Assembly: GCA_002409145.1 (NCBI GenBank)
Contig: DHUL01000065.1
Span: 30,743-62,534, forward strand
Direction of reading: 5' to 3'
DNA from: Bacteroidales bacterium UBA5235
GTDB lineage: Bacteria > Bacteroidota > Bacteroidia > Bacteroidales > VadinHA17
Length of the DNA: 31,792 bases
In this document: positions 1 to 8,660 of the stretch, piece after piece
Layout: each line of letters starts with the position of its first letter
How positions within the stretch are numbered: the stretch's first letter is position 1
Translations under genes and position numbers: made by a program
The notes under the pieces: generated by a model
The model's input: only the letters and a program-made list of their open reading frames with translations
Database searches by the model: none
Told to the model about the DNA's origin: nothing

Positions 1-24
1 GCGGTCTTGCGGTCTTGCGGTCTT
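1..24. repeat. Three tandem copies of an 8-bp unit (GCGGTCTT)
   Basis: Positions 1-24 are three perfect copies of GCGGTCTT, downstream of carA (which reads leftwards). The array may continue beyond the window edge. The unit resembles the arms of the terminator at 3368-3399 (GACCGCAA...TTGCGGTC), but the three copies are all in one orientation and do not form a hairpin within the window. The sequence from 25 to 67 holds nothing I can name. Confidence 0.7.
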
Positions 25-67
25 TCAGTCCGTAAAACTGGTTATAAAATTTCACTGCCCCACTACT

Positions 68-1165
68 CTATTGCCTACTGCCTCTTGCCTGAGCAATATT
101 CTCAATGAACAAATCAAACAGAAAATCAGTATCCGTCGGACCCCCGGAGGCCTCGGGATGGAACTGGGTGGAGAAGAAGGGCTTCGAGCAATGCTTCATC
201 CCCTCGTTGGTGTTATCGTTCACATTGACAAACAACGGTATCCAGCCTGCAGGCAGAGTGTCGTTGTTCACAGCAAAACCGTGATTCTGTGAGGTGATGT
301 ATGCCCTGTCTGTACCAACCATCTGCACCGGCTGGTTGTGACTACGGTGGCCGTAACGCAGCTTGTAGGTGTCAGCTCCTGCCGCCAGCGCCAAAAGCTG
401 GTTGCCCAGGCAGATACCGAATATAGGCCTGTCATCATCAAGCGACTTCCTTATATTGTCTATTGCAGCCCGGCAAATTTTTGGATCACCGGGACCATTG
501 GTCAGAAACAGTCCGTCATACTCTTCAACGGAATAATCATAGTTCCATGGTACCCTGATGATCGTGGTATCACGCTTCAGCAGGTTGCGGATGATGTTGA
601 ACTTCACCCCGCAGTCGACCAGCAGGATACGATACCGGCCACTGCCATAAACCTTGCGTGAGGTTGTGCTCACCTCGGCCACAAGGTTTACCCTGTTCGG
701 GTCATAAAACTCAGTCGTCATCCCTTCGGGCTCCACCTTGCCCAGCATGGCTCCCTTCTCACGGATCCTTTTTGTCAGCGCCCGGGTGTCAATGCCGAAG
801 ATGCCCGGCACATTACTCCGGCGAAGCCACTCGTCGAGACTCTCTATTGCGTTCCAGTGGCTGTACTCAAAGGAGTAGTCTGAGACTATCAGGGCAGATA
901 TGTGTACCCCTGAGGATTCGTAAAACATAAACAGGTCATCCTGTTCGCTTTTGCCCGGTGCGCCGTAGTTGCCCACCAGGGGGTAGGTGAGGCAGAGTAT
1001 CTGTCCCCTGTACGATGGGTCGGTCAGACTTTCCGGGTATCCCGTCATGGCAGTGTTGAATACAACCTCACCGGCAGCTGCCACCGGCGCTCCGAACGAC
1101 CATCCGCGGTACACCGTACCATCCTCGAGGGTCAGCTTTACTTCCAGTCTTTCGTTGTCTCTCAC
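68..1165 (-). CDS. carA: Carbamoyl-phosphate synthase small (glutaminase) subunit
   Basis: CarA hydrolyses glutamine and passes ammonia to CarB for carbamoyl phosphate, the precursor of pyrimidines and arginine. The 365-residue product has the N-terminal CarA domain (about 8-150) and a class I glutamine amidotransferase domain. The nucleophile elbow is GICLGNQ with Cys252, and the His/Glu pair lies in FHPEASGGPTDT (His336, Glu338). Length is normal for the family. The start is GTG at 1163-1165, overlapping the stop of the upstream C-S lyase gene in a GTGA four-base overlap, so translation is probably coupled and both share the promoter near 2361. The last codons and TAG stop (68-89) are made of 7-bp repeat units. 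No carB begins in the 67 bases downstream; it must lie outside the window or elsewhere. Confidence 0.96.
   Translation of the reverse strand: MRDNERLEVKLTLEDGTVYRGWSFGAPVAAAGEVVFNTAMTGYPESLTDPSYRGQILCLTYPLVGNYGAPGKSEQDDLFMFYESSGVHISALIVSDYSFEYSHWNAIESLDEWLRRSNVPGIFGIDTRALTKRIREKGAMLGKVEPEGMTTEFYDPNRVNLVAEVSTTSRKVYGSGRYRILLVDCGVKFNIIRNLLKRDTTIIRVPWNYDYSVEEYDGLFLTNGPGDPKICRAAIDNIRKSLDDDRPIFGICLGNQLLALAAGADTYKLRYGHRSHNQPVQMVGTDRAYITSQNHGFAVNNDTLPAGWIPLFVNVNDNTNEGMKHCSKPFFSTQFHPEASGGPTDTDFLFDLFIENIAQARGSRQ
69..89. repeat. Array of three degenerate 7-bp units overlapping the 3' end of carA
   Basis: The units are TATTGCC, TACTGCC and TCTTGCC, back to back with an exact 7-base period. On the minus strand they encode the final residues of CarA and two bases of its stop codon. 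The same family recurs at 21337-21364 and, in the opposite orientation, at 22910-22937. Confidence 0.7.
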
Positions 1166-2337
1166 CCTTCTTTCTTTATTGCTGTTTCTGTTTGTTCAAG
1201 AGCACGCAGTACCGTATCACGCGGGCAGGCGAGGTTCATGCGCATAAAGCCTTCGCCCCCGGGGCCGAAACGTGAGCCTTCATTCAGGCCCACACCGGCA
1301 CTCTCAACGAAGAAACGGTTCAGTTCCTGACCGTTCATACCCATCGCACGGCAGTCGAGCCAGATCATATATGTAGCCTCTGGCCGCACCGGTTTTATGG
1401 AAGGCAGGCGGTTACGGCAGAAATCCATCACCAGGTCAACATTACCCTCAACATAGAGCATCAGCTGTTCAAGCCACTCGCGGCCATGTGTATAAGCCGC
1501 TTCAGATGCTATGTTGCCGAATATGTTTCCCAGGTGCATATGCAACCCGGTCAGTGTCTTCCGGTACTTCTCCATCAATCCCGGATCGGAAATGATTATC
1601 GATGAGGTTGAGAGTCCTGCCAGATTGAAGGTCTTGCTCGGTGCCATACAAGTCACCGTCACAGCAGCTGCTTTCTCTGAAACCGATGCCAGCGGCACAT
1701 GCTTCACGCCAGGCAGCAACAGGTCAGAATGGATCTCGTCGGAAAGGATGACAATTGCCTTCCCATGGCATATCTCAGCCAGCTCGCTGAGTTCATCCTG
1801 TGTCCAGACCCTCCCAACCGGGTTGTGAGGATTTGAGAGGATGAGCATCTTCGTTTTCGGTGTGATAACCTTACGGAGGCCATCAAAGTCAATAGAATAA
1901 CCCTTCTCTGTCTCAAGAAGCGGGTTGAATACCAGCCGACGCCCGTGATCGGTCACCGCCCCGTAGAACGGCGGATATACCGGTGGCTGAATTATTATCT
2001 CATCGCCCGGAGAAGTATAGGCAATTGTACAGAGGTTCAGTGCGGGCACAACACCCGGGCTGAACTCGATCCATTCCTGCCTGACATTCCATCCGTGCAG
2101 CTCTGAAATCCAGTTTATGAGTGCAGTAAAATAGCTGTCAGGCCTGTAGGAGTATCCGAGAATCCCATGGTTCAGTCTCTGGCGAAGCGCATCGATAATA
2201 AAAGGAGGTGTGCTGAAGTCCATATCGGCTATCCACATCGGGATCACGTCGGCTCTGCCGAAGACTTCCTTACGCTTGTCCCATTTAAGGCAGTTGGTGT
2301 TTTCCCGGCATGGTGCCTCGTCGAAGTTGTATTTCAT
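1162..2337 (-). CDS. MalY/PatB-type PLP-dependent C-S lyase (cystathionine beta-lyase-like aminotransferase)
   Basis: A fold-type I PLP enzyme of the MalY/PatB group, which cleaves cystathionine or related C-S bonds to give homocysteine or thiols, pyruvate and ammonia. Visible landmarks in the 391-residue product are WIADMDF near the N-terminus, the asparagine in SNPHNPVGRVW (Asn172), SDEIHSDLL with Asp200, and the PLP lysine in APSKTFNLAGL (Lys235). The reading frame is open upstream to 2418, but I chose ATG at 2337 because the family starts at MKYNFDE and because a good -7 box (TAACTTTG) lies at 2361-2368, inside the longer version. The gene overlaps carA by four bases. MalY-type and plain aminotransferase activity cannot be told apart from sequence alone. 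Confidence 0.9.
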   Translation of the reverse strand: MKYNFDEAPCRENTNCLKWDKRKEVFGRADVIPMWIADMDFSTPPFIIDALRQRLNHGILGYSYRPDSYFTALINWISELHGWNVRQEWIEFSPGVVPALNLCTIAYTSPGDEIIIQPPVYPPFYGAVTDHGRRLVFNPLLETEKGYSIDFDGLRKVITPKTKMLILSNPHNPVGRVWTQDELSELAEICHGKAIVILSDEIHSDLLLPGVKHVPLASVSEKAAAVTVTCMAPSKTFNLAGLSTSSIIISDPGLMEKYRKTLTGLHMHLGNIFGNIASEAAYTHGREWLEQLMLYVEGNVDLVMDFCRNRLPSIKPVRPEATYMIWLDCRAMGMNGQELNRFFVESAGVGLNEGSRFGPGGEGFMRMNLACPRDTVLRALEQTETAIKKEG

Positions 2338-2360
2338 GAGACTGTAAATGCTACGGGATG

Positions 2361-2389
2361 CAAAGTTAACAGAAAATGAGAATGAACAA
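2361..2389 (-). promoter_or_regulatory. Bacteroidota-type promoter for the C-S lyase-carA unit
   Basis: Reading leftwards, TTG (2389-2387), an 18-base spacer and TAACTTTG (2368-2361) match the Bacteroidota sigma-A consensus TTG-N19-21-TAnnTTTG almost exactly. The predicted transcript start is near 2355, giving a leader of about 18 bases before ATG 2337. This supports the downstream start codon. Confidence 0.65.
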
Positions 2390-2485
2390 CCGGACTTATA
2401 CGTGTGTTTAGAATGCATGAATGCCGGGCCCTTACAACCTTGAATAATTCTGAGATATTATTCCGGCCATAAACTTAAAAAGTCT

Positions 2486-2493
2486 TATTTTTA
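2486..2493 (+). promoter_or_regulatory. Possible -7 box for the lipoprotein gene
   Basis: TATTTTTA, one base off TAnnTTTG, sits 34 bases before the ATG at 2528. No TTG is seen at the proper distance upstream, so this is only a candidate. The rest of the 190-base gap from 2338 to 2527 holds the divergent promoter of the C-S lyase. Confidence 0.3.
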
Positions 2494-2527
2494 CGAAGCC
2501 AAAACATTAGTACCAAACATCAGTCAT

Positions 2528-3349
2528 ATGAAAAAGACTCTCACGAAATTACTGGTTGCTGTATTGATTCTGACAGTTGCCGGCGTATCCTCCTGCAAGA
2601 ACAGGGGTGAATCAAAGAAACAAAAGGAGATCAACGCTGTTGAACTCGAAGCTCTGGAACAGAAGATAGAAGAGAATGTTTATCCACTTCCCACATCGGC
2701 AGAGGTGATCAAGAAGCTCACTGACATGGACCTCGGTTACATCCTCGGAGCCACTAATCCTCCGGCAAATGCCCGCAACTATGTCGAGAGTTATAATCGC
2801 TCGGTAAATCTTGGGATCTACGGTGCTGACCTCAGCTATGCAACTCTGTATAACATGCAGCAGGACGTGATTGATTATATGGCAGCCATCCGTACACTGG
2901 CCCTCGAACAGAACCTGTCGAAGATATATGATGAATCACTTTATGACAGGATCAAGGCTAATTTTGATAACCGTGACACCCTGGTGGCAATCCTTACCGG
3001 TGCCTTTGACCGTACCTATTCATATATGGTTGAAGCCGGCCAGGCCAATCTCGCCCTTCTCATGGTAGGCGGCGCATGGGTTGAAGGAATGCATCTTACC
3101 ATGTCAGTCTCCGAGTCAGGTGCTCATCTGTCAGGATTTGAATCGGTCCTGCTTGAACAGAAAGAGTCATTTAAGGAGTTTGAGGGGCTGGCTTCCTCTC
3201 ATAGCAATGATCCCCTGGTGTCGAGGATATTGACCACGATGCAACCCATACGTGACGTCTACGCCACACTTGATACCAGCCTCACATTGGACGACATAGA
3301 AAGGCTGAAAAAGGCCGTCAACTCGGTCAGGTCGGAACTGGTGAAATAA
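2528..3349 (+). CDS. Hypothetical lipoprotein, helical
   Basis: A 273-residue protein of unrecognised function. It has a lipoprotein signal peptide: basic MKKTLTK, a hydrophobic stretch to about residue 20, then a lipobox-like GVSSC with the acylated cysteine at 23. A charged linker follows (residues 24-50), then a mostly alpha-helical body rich in Leu, Glu and Tyr with no catalytic motif that I recognise. It is followed by a clear terminator (3368-3399) and then, with no further space, by the ABC transporter gene. Lipoproteins next to exporters are sometimes partners, but that is only positional inference here. Confidence 0.85.
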   Translation: MKKTLTKLLVAVLILTVAGVSSCKNRGESKKQKEINAVELEALEQKIEENVYPLPTSAEVIKKLTDMDLGYILGATNPPANARNYVESYNRSVNLGIYGADLSYATLYNMQQDVIDYMAAIRTLALEQNLSKIYDESLYDRIKANFDNRDTLVAILTGAFDRTYSYMVEAGQANLALLMVGGAWVEGMHLTMSVSESGAHLSGFESVLLEQKESFKEFEGLASSHSNDPLVSRILTTMQPIRDVYATLDTSLTLDDIERLKKAVNSVRSELVK

Positions 3350-3367
3350 TTAAAAAACAGATACCTG

Positions 3368-3399
3368 AAGACCGCAAATAAAAATTGCGGTCTTTTTTT
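3368..3399 (+). terminator. Rho-independent terminator directly before the ABC transporter start codon
   Basis: A perfect 10-bp stem, AAGACCGCAA (3368-3377) pairing with TTGCGGTCTT (3385-3394), has a 7-base loop and runs into seven T residues (3393-3399). It ends the lipoprotein transcript. The ATG of the next gene is only six bases beyond the T-run. Confidence 0.9.
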
Positions 3400-3405
3400 G
3401 AGGTT

Positions 3406-6400
3406 ATGAGAGAATCAGTATTACACGCACTGATACATATCTTTGCCATCATCTCTACTGTTAACCCGGCAGGGGTTACAGTAAGAGGAAAGAAGATACT
3501 TCGCAGTTACCTCAGGAGATATCTTAACCAGGAGCTTGAGGAGGAGTATTTCAAACTCTATGAGAACAACCTCCATTTCTATGAGCGTGAACTGAAGGCT
3601 GTGGAGGAGGGAGAGCTCTCCGACGAGGATTCCCTGATCACCTTCCAGATCACCAATATCTGCAGGCAGATAAAGAAGGGCCTCTTCATTGAGGAGAGGA
3701 TGATAGTTTTCCTTCAGCTGCTCGAATTCGTCTTTGAAGACGGGACGGTCTCAGAGCAGGAATATTCCATTATTGACATCGTTGCACGCACCTTTAATAT
3801 CTCGAAGGAAGAGAAAACCAATGCCCACGCCTTTATGCTCGGGATGAGGTTTGACATGATCACCCCTGGCTGCTTCCTTGCAATTGAAGGAGAAAGCAAC
3901 ATTGGTGAACCCTCGTCGAGGTATGCCAACTATCATGAATGGCACCACATAGTCTCCCGGGGGCTACGCGGCACAATCTATGTTCTCTTCATCCGCAGCA
4001 CAGGACATCTCCTGTTCATGTACGATGGCAAGATGCAGCTTCATTTCAAGGGGCGTAACGTTGTGCCGCTGAGGCCTTTCCTTCTGGAGCCAGGGGTCAA
4101 CATCCGGGGGCATGGAATGGCGCCACTGTATTACACAGTCATCTTCAGGAAATTCATCAGGGCTAACTTTACAGAAGACATTGTCTTTGAAGGACATAAC
4201 ATTGAATACCACTTCAAGGGTTCGGATAATGGCGTTCAGGCGATGAGCTTCAGCGTGAAGTCGGGTAACCTGGTGGGCATAATGGGTGGCAGCGGCGTCG
4301 GCAAAAGCACCCTGCTGAACATCCTGAACGGCAAGCTGAAACCGGAGAACGGTGCTGTTTATATCAATGGATATGATCTCCACAATGAACCGCAGGAGCT
4401 TAACGGCTTCATCGGTTACGTACCGCAGGATGACCTTCTGATAGAGGAACTGACAGTCTACCAGAACCTGTATTATAATGCCCGTCTCACCTTCGGCAAC
4501 TATGATGAGGCTAAGCTGAACCAGGTTGTGATTGATGTGCTGAAGGAGCTGGATCTTTACGAATACCGCGACATGCTTGTGGGTGATCCTCTCAACAAGA
4601 AAATCAGCGGCGGGCAGCGCAAGAGGCTTAACATAGGGCTGGAACTCATGCGTGAGCCGGCAGTCCTTTTCGCCGATGAACCTATCTCAGGACTTGCATC
4701 GCATGACTCGGGAAATGTCATGGAGCTGCTAAAGGACCAGGCCATAAACGGAAAGTTGGTCTTCGTGATCATTCATCAGCCCTCGTCTGACATACTCAAG
4801 ATGTTTGACCGGCTCTGGGTGCTTGACAGGGGAGGGTATATGATCTATGACGGCGATCCCGTCGATGCCATTGTTTATTTCAAGACGGAGACTTCCCAGG
4901 CTAATGCCGCCGAAAGCGAATGCCCCACATGCGGGAACGTTGAGACAGATGAGATCCTCCAGATAGTTGAAGCCAAGGTTGTTGACCCTGATGGGAGGAA
5001 AGGGCGGGAGAGGCAGGTGTCACCCGTGGAGTGGTATCACCGTTACAGGCAGAAAATGGAACCTTCCCTCTCAGGCAGGCCTGAGATGAAACCGCTTCCG
5101 GCCAGCAACTTCAAGATTCCGGAACGGCTCAAACAGGTGGGTACATTTGTTAAACGAAATCTCGTAAGAAAAGCTGCCGACAAGCAGTACATGGTCATCA
5201 ATCTCCTTGAGGCTCCCCTGCTTGCCTTTATCCTTGCCTTCGTTTCAAAGTATCTCCCTGACGGCGTCTACCTCTTTTCAGACAACAAGAGTTACCCGGT
5301 GTTTATGTTCATGAGCGTTGTGGTTGCCCTGTTCCTGGGCCTCACTGTCAGTGCGGAAGAGATATTCAGGGACAACAAGATACTGGAGCGCGAAAAATAC
5401 CTCAATATAAGCCGTTCAAGTTACCTCTTCTCGAAGATCACCTTCCTGTTCGGGCTTTCAGCCGTACAGACCCTCATGTATGTAATTATATCACAGCGTA
5501 TCCTCCAGGTTGAAGGGATGATGTGGCGGCACTGGCTCATACTGTTCACCACATCGTGCTTCGGCAATATGGTGGGACTGAATATATCCGCAGGAATGAA
5601 GTCAGTGATCAGCATTTACATACTTATACCGCTGGTACTTGTGCCACAACTGCTTCTCGGGGGTGCGATGATCCGGTTTGATGACCTGCATCACTCCCTG
5701 ACAAAAAAGATGTATGTCCCGGTGATAGGAGATGTCATGACAACACGGTGGGCATACGAAGCAATGGCAGTTGAACAGTTCAGGTCAAACAGGTATATGA
5801 GGCCGTTCTTTGAGACGGATATGATGATCAGCCGGTACAACTGGCAGTCGGGTTACCTTGTCAACGAATTGAAGCGCAAAAGCAATGAGGCTGCCTATAC
5901 TGCAGGCAAGGCCGGGTATGAAGAAGTTTACGAGAACAGCCTGGAGAAACTCAGAACCCATATCAGTGAGCTCAGCGCTGAAACCGGGCTTGATCCTGCA
6001 CAGGCCATGCGGGTGATTGACAGGGAGCCATTCACCAGGGATGCCTCGTACATCGTTAATGATTACCTTGATTCGCTCCAGAAAAATATACGCAGGAAGT
6101 ATCTGCAGGCGACAGATGTAAAGGACAGCATAACAAGAGTTCTTGTGGCAAAGATGGGGCAAGATGAGCTGGTTCGCCTGAAATCGGCCACCTACAACAA
6201 TGATCTGGCTGACGTTGTGCTTAACCGTACGGTTCAGAAGAAGTTCTACGAGACTGAAGAGCGGATAATCCAGAAATCGGACCCGGTGCTTATGATGCCT
6301 GATTCGCGCATCGGCAGGGCCCATTTCTATGCACCCTATAAAATGCTGGGTAATCTCAGGATAGGAACACTATGGTTCAACATGCTGGTGATATGGCTGA

Positions 6401-6528
6401 TGAACATATTATTGTTTGTTACCCTTTATTACAACCTGCTTAAGTTGCTGCTGAACCTGCTGGAAAGAATTAAAATCCCTGGTATCGGATCAGACCGTAT
6501 GGTACCGCCATGGGAAATGATCAAATAG
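3406..6528 (+). CDS. ABCG-like ABC transporter, ATPase and permease fused, with N-terminal TerB-like domain
   Basis: A 1040-residue fusion. Residues 1-140 are helical and acidic with a TerB-like look (LLEFVFEDGTVSEQE). About 150-250 form an unassigned beta-rich stretch. The ATPase domain follows: Walker A GGSGVGKST (294-302), signature ISGGQ (400-404), Walker B with Asp424 and Glu425, H-loop His457. Where a canonical D-loop has Asp (SALD), this protein reads SGLA. A CPTC pair (Cys506, Cys509) lies just after the ATPase. Membrane helices run from about 600 to 790, then a 200-residue charged, probably extracytoplasmic segment, then a final helix near 990. Substrate unknown. The frame is open upstream to TTG 3385, but that start would lie inside the terminator, so I use ATG 3406. 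rsmA follows eight bases after the stop. Confidence 0.88.
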   Translation: MRESVLHALIHIFAIISTVNPAGVTVRGKKILRSYLRRYLNQELEEEYFKLYENNLHFYERELKAVEEGELSDEDSLITFQITNICRQIKKGLFIEERMIVFLQLLEFVFEDGTVSEQEYSIIDIVARTFNISKEEKTNAHAFMLGMRFDMITPGCFLAIEGESNIGEPSSRYANYHEWHHIVSRGLRGTIYVLFIRSTGHLLFMYDGKMQLHFKGRNVVPLRPFLLEPGVNIRGHGMAPLYYTVIFRKFIRANFTEDIVFEGHNIEYHFKGSDNGVQAMSFSVKSGNLVGIMGGSGVGKSTLLNILNGKLKPENGAVYINGYDLHNEPQELNGFIGYVPQDDLLIEELTVYQNLYYNARLTFGNYDEAKLNQVVIDVLKELDLYEYRDMLVGDPLNKKISGGQRKRLNIGLELMREPAVLFADEPISGLASHDSGNVMELLKDQAINGKLVFVIIHQPSSDILKMFDRLWVLDRGGYMIYDGDPVDAIVYFKTETSQANAAESECPTCGNVETDEILQIVEAKVVDPDGRKGRERQVSPVEWYHRYRQKMEPSLSGRPEMKPLPASNFKIPERLKQVGTFVKRNLVRKAADKQYMVINLLEAPLLAFILAFVSKYLPDGVYLFSDNKSYPVFMFMSVVVALFLGLTVSAEEIFRDNKILEREKYLNISRSSYLFSKITFLFGLSAVQTLMYVIISQRILQVEGMMWRHWLILFTTSCFGNMVGLNISAGMKSVISIYILIPLVLVPQLLLGGAMIRFDDLHHSLTKKMYVPVIGDVMTTRWAYEAMAVEQFRSNRYMRPFFETDMMISRYNWQSGYLVNELKRKSNEAAYTAGKAGYEEVYENSLEKLRTHISELSAETGLDPAQAMRVIDREPFTRDASYIVNDYLDSLQKNIRRKYLQATDVKDSITRVLVAKMGQDELVRLKSATYNNDLADVVLNRTVQKKFYETEERIIQKSDPVLMMPDSRIGRAHFYAPYKMLGNLRIGTLWFNMLVIWLMNILLFVTLYYNLLKLLLNLLERIKIPGIGSDRMVPPWEMIK

Positions 6529-6536
6529 GAACCGTT

Positions 6537-7313
6537 ATGCCAGACCAACAGGTAAGGCCCAAGAAGCACCTCGGACAGCATTTCCTTAAGGATAAACGGA
6601 TTGCGGCTGCCATTGTAGACGCCTTGCATGCCGATGGATGTGATTCTGTGGTGGAGGTCGGGCCCGGTATGGGTGTGCTTACTCACCTGCTGGCAGAGAG
6701 AGAGTTTCCTTCCTTCAGGGTGATTGAGATTGACCGGGAGTCTGTTGATTATCTCAGGCACAATGTGACGGGGACTGTGGAGATCATCGAGGGCGATTTC
6801 CTTGAACTTGACCTGCAACCACTGGGAGACAGTATTGCTGTCATCGGGAACTTCCCGTATAACATATCAAGCCAGATTTTTTTTAAAATTCTGGAAAACC
6901 GTGATCATGTTACCGAGGCAGTCGGAATGGTTCAGAAGGAGGTGGCGGAGCGCATCTGCTCAGACCCTGGCAGTCGCGTCTACGGCATACTGAGTGTGCT
7001 TCTGCGTGCGTGGTATGACATTGAATACCTGTTCACAGTCAGTGAACATGTTTTTTCCCCTCCTCCGAAGGTCAGATCTGCTGTGATTCGCCTTAGCCGT
7101 AACAATGTTGAGCGCCTGGGATGTGATGAGAAGCTTTTCGTCAGCGTTGTAAAGCGTTGCTTCAACCAGCGGCGCAAGATGCTCCGCAACCCCATAAAAG
7201 CGATGGTGAATGCAGGTGCCGCAGATATGCCGCTCCTCTCCATGAGGGCTGAGCAACTCTCCGTCAGCCAGTTTGTGGAGCTGACCAACTGGGTGGATGC
7301 GAACAGACTGTAA
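6537..7313 (+). CDS. rsmA: 16S rRNA dimethyladenosine transferase
   Basis: RsmA (KsgA) dimethylates the two adjacent adenosines in the terminal helix of 16S rRNA during late 30S assembly. The 258-residue product shows the N-terminal KKHLGQHFL motif, the SAM-binding loop EVGPGMG (about 41-47), the acidic EID motif and the catalytic NFPYN (Asn105-Tyr108). The C-terminal helical domain includes CFNQRRKMLRN. ATG 6510 is also in frame but would add nine residues inside the upstream gene; ATG 6537, eight bases after that gene's stop, starts at the position normal for the family. The gene is probably cotranscribed with the transporter and converges with the permease gene, ten bases apart, without an obvious terminator. 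Confidence 0.95.
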   Translation: MPDQQVRPKKHLGQHFLKDKRIAAAIVDALHADGCDSVVEVGPGMGVLTHLLAEREFPSFRVIEIDRESVDYLRHNVTGTVEIIEGDFLELDLQPLGDSIAVIGNFPYNISSQIFFKILENRDHVTEAVGMVQKEVAERICSDPGSRVYGILSVLLRAWYDIEYLFTVSEHVFSPPPKVRSAVIRLSRNNVERLGCDEKLFVSVVKRCFNQRRKMLRNPIKAMVNAGAADMPLLSMRAEQLSVSQFVELTNWVDANRL

Positions 7314-7323
7314 CTGAGCCTGA

Positions 7324-8571
7324 TCAGAAGGAGTACCCTATTGCTTCGACAGGATTCATCCTCGAGGCAGATGAAGCAGGAGCAAAGCCTGCAACAATCC
7401 CTATGGTAGCAGAGATGACCACTGCCAGCAGTATGTTGCCTGCCGTGAGATGCATCCCAAGGGTAAAGAAGTAATTTACAAACAGGGTTCCGATAAATAC
7501 CAGTATCAGTCCGAGTATCCCGCCGGTGATTGAAAGCAACACTGATTCGGTAAGGAACTGCTGAAGTATCCATCTCCGCTTTGCCCCCAGCGCCATCTGG
7601 ATCCCTATGATGCTTGTACGCTCGCGAACCGAGACAAACATTATGTTGGCAATGCCGAATCCTCCAACAAGTATCGAGAATCCCCCGATGATCCATCCCG
7701 CTATGTTGATGCCCCTGAAGACAGGCTCGAGGGTGCTTGTTATCTGACTGGCCCTGTTGATCGAGAAGGTGTTTTCCTTCCCGGGTCCTATACGCCTTAC
7801 GGCGCGAAGAATCATTACCACCTCGTCAGAAAGTTGCTGAACCGGCACACCCACTTTTCCCCTGATCATGATATCAGAGTTGAGGAAAGGATTGCGGAAA
7901 TTGATGAATTGACGGCTGAAGTTGAGCGGAACAAGTACTACCTGGTCCATCCCGTTATCACTCATGCCGCCCTTGCCCTCCTTCTTAAAGACACCGATGA
8001 CCTGGGCCTTGTATTTGTTAATTGTAATCTCCTTTCCCACCGGCTGGACGTCTCCGAAAAGCTCATCAGCCACCTGATAACCGATAATTGCTGCAGGCTT
8101 CCCGGAGGCTGATTCTGAAAGTGTGAAATAGCGGCCATCCTCAATCTCGAATGACCTTACATTTTCAAAATCATGCGTGGCTGCCATAACATATGTGTCA
8201 CTGGCCAGGTTACCGCGGTATTTTATAGCCTCAGATGATCCCACGACAAAAGATACGGCATCAGCAAAGGCAGATCTCTTTCCTATGGCTTCATAATCCT
8301 CCACTGATGGAGGCTGCCATTTCATCATATCCCACCACTTTATGTTGGCGTCAGAGGTCCATGGCCATTTCTCAACATAGATAGTGTTATCACCAAGAGT
8401 GGCTATGCTCTCTTTGATGCTGTTCTCCATCCAGTCGAACACCGTGAATACCGAGATGATTGACAGAATCCCGATGGTAATACCGAAAAGCGATAAGAAG
8501 GTACGCAGCTTATTGGCCGCCACTGAACCGAAGGCGAACAAAAAGCTCTCCCTGAACATTTTTAACCACAT
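7324..8571 (-). CDS. MacB/FtsX-type ABC transporter permease
   Basis: A 415-residue permease of the MacB/LolC/FtsX superfamily. It has one N-terminal membrane helix (about 25-45), a large periplasmic MacB-like domain (about 50-285) and three C-terminal helices (about 288-313, 345-368, 378-398). The diagnostic FtsX stretch RERTSIIGIQMALGA follows the second helix. Such proteins work as dimers with a separate ATPase in mechanotransmission or export, but no ATPase gene is adjacent, so the partner must be elsewhere. The frame is open to 8595, but a TATCTTTG box covers 8593-8600, so translation from there is unlikely; ATG 8571 (MWLKMF) fits the promoter and the family. ATG 8559 is a further possibility. 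Confidence 0.88.
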   Translation of the reverse strand: MWLKMFRESFLFAFGSVAANKLRTFLSLFGITIGILSIISVFTVFDWMENSIKESIATLGDNTIYVEKWPWTSDANIKWWDMMKWQPPSVEDYEAIGKRSAFADAVSFVVGSSEAIKYRGNLASDTYVMAATHDFENVRSFEIEDGRYFTLSESASGKPAAIIGYQVADELFGDVQPVGKEITINKYKAQVIGVFKKEGKGGMSDNGMDQVVLVPLNFSRQFINFRNPFLNSDIMIRGKVGVPVQQLSDEVVMILRAVRRIGPGKENTFSINRASQITSTLEPVFRGINIAGWIIGGFSILVGGFGIANIMFVSVRERTSIIGIQMALGAKRRWILQQFLTESVLLSITGGILGLILVFIGTLFVNYFFTLGMHLTAGNILLAVVISATIGIVAGFAPASSASRMNPVEAIGYSF

Positions 8572-8592
8572 GTCCCCGTCTTTAATTGCGAT

Positions 8593-8600
8593 CAAAGATA
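8593..8600 (-). promoter_or_regulatory. -7 box for the permease gene
   Basis: TATCTTTG on the minus strand matches TAnnTTTG exactly and lies 21 bases before ATG 8571. The only TTG candidate (8619-8617) is 16 bases upstream, shorter than usual. It rules out the 8595 start in practice. Confidence 0.5.
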
Positions 8601-8660
8601 ATTAATTATGAAACATCAATACATCCGCAATAAATCATCAATTCAATTATTTGACCAACA

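Noticed and set aside
2338..2418. N-terminal extension of the C-S lyase
   Set aside because: It overlaps a good promoter and the family begins at the downstream methionine.
3385..3405. Upstream TTG start for the ABC transporter
   Set aside because: It lies within the right arm and T-run of a perfect terminator hairpin, and ATG 3406 is available.
3964..4383. A 139-codon minus-strand frame inside the ABC transporter gene
   Set aside because: It lies antisense to the ATPase domain, with low-complexity His/Ala content and no family resemblance.
5785..6324. A 179-codon minus-strand frame inside the ABC transporter gene
   Set aside because: A shadow of the strong coding frame on the plus strand; no promoter or recognisable motif.
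7314..7323. Terminator between convergent rsmA and the permease gene
   Set aside because: Only ten bases separate the stops; I found no stem with a T-run on either strand.
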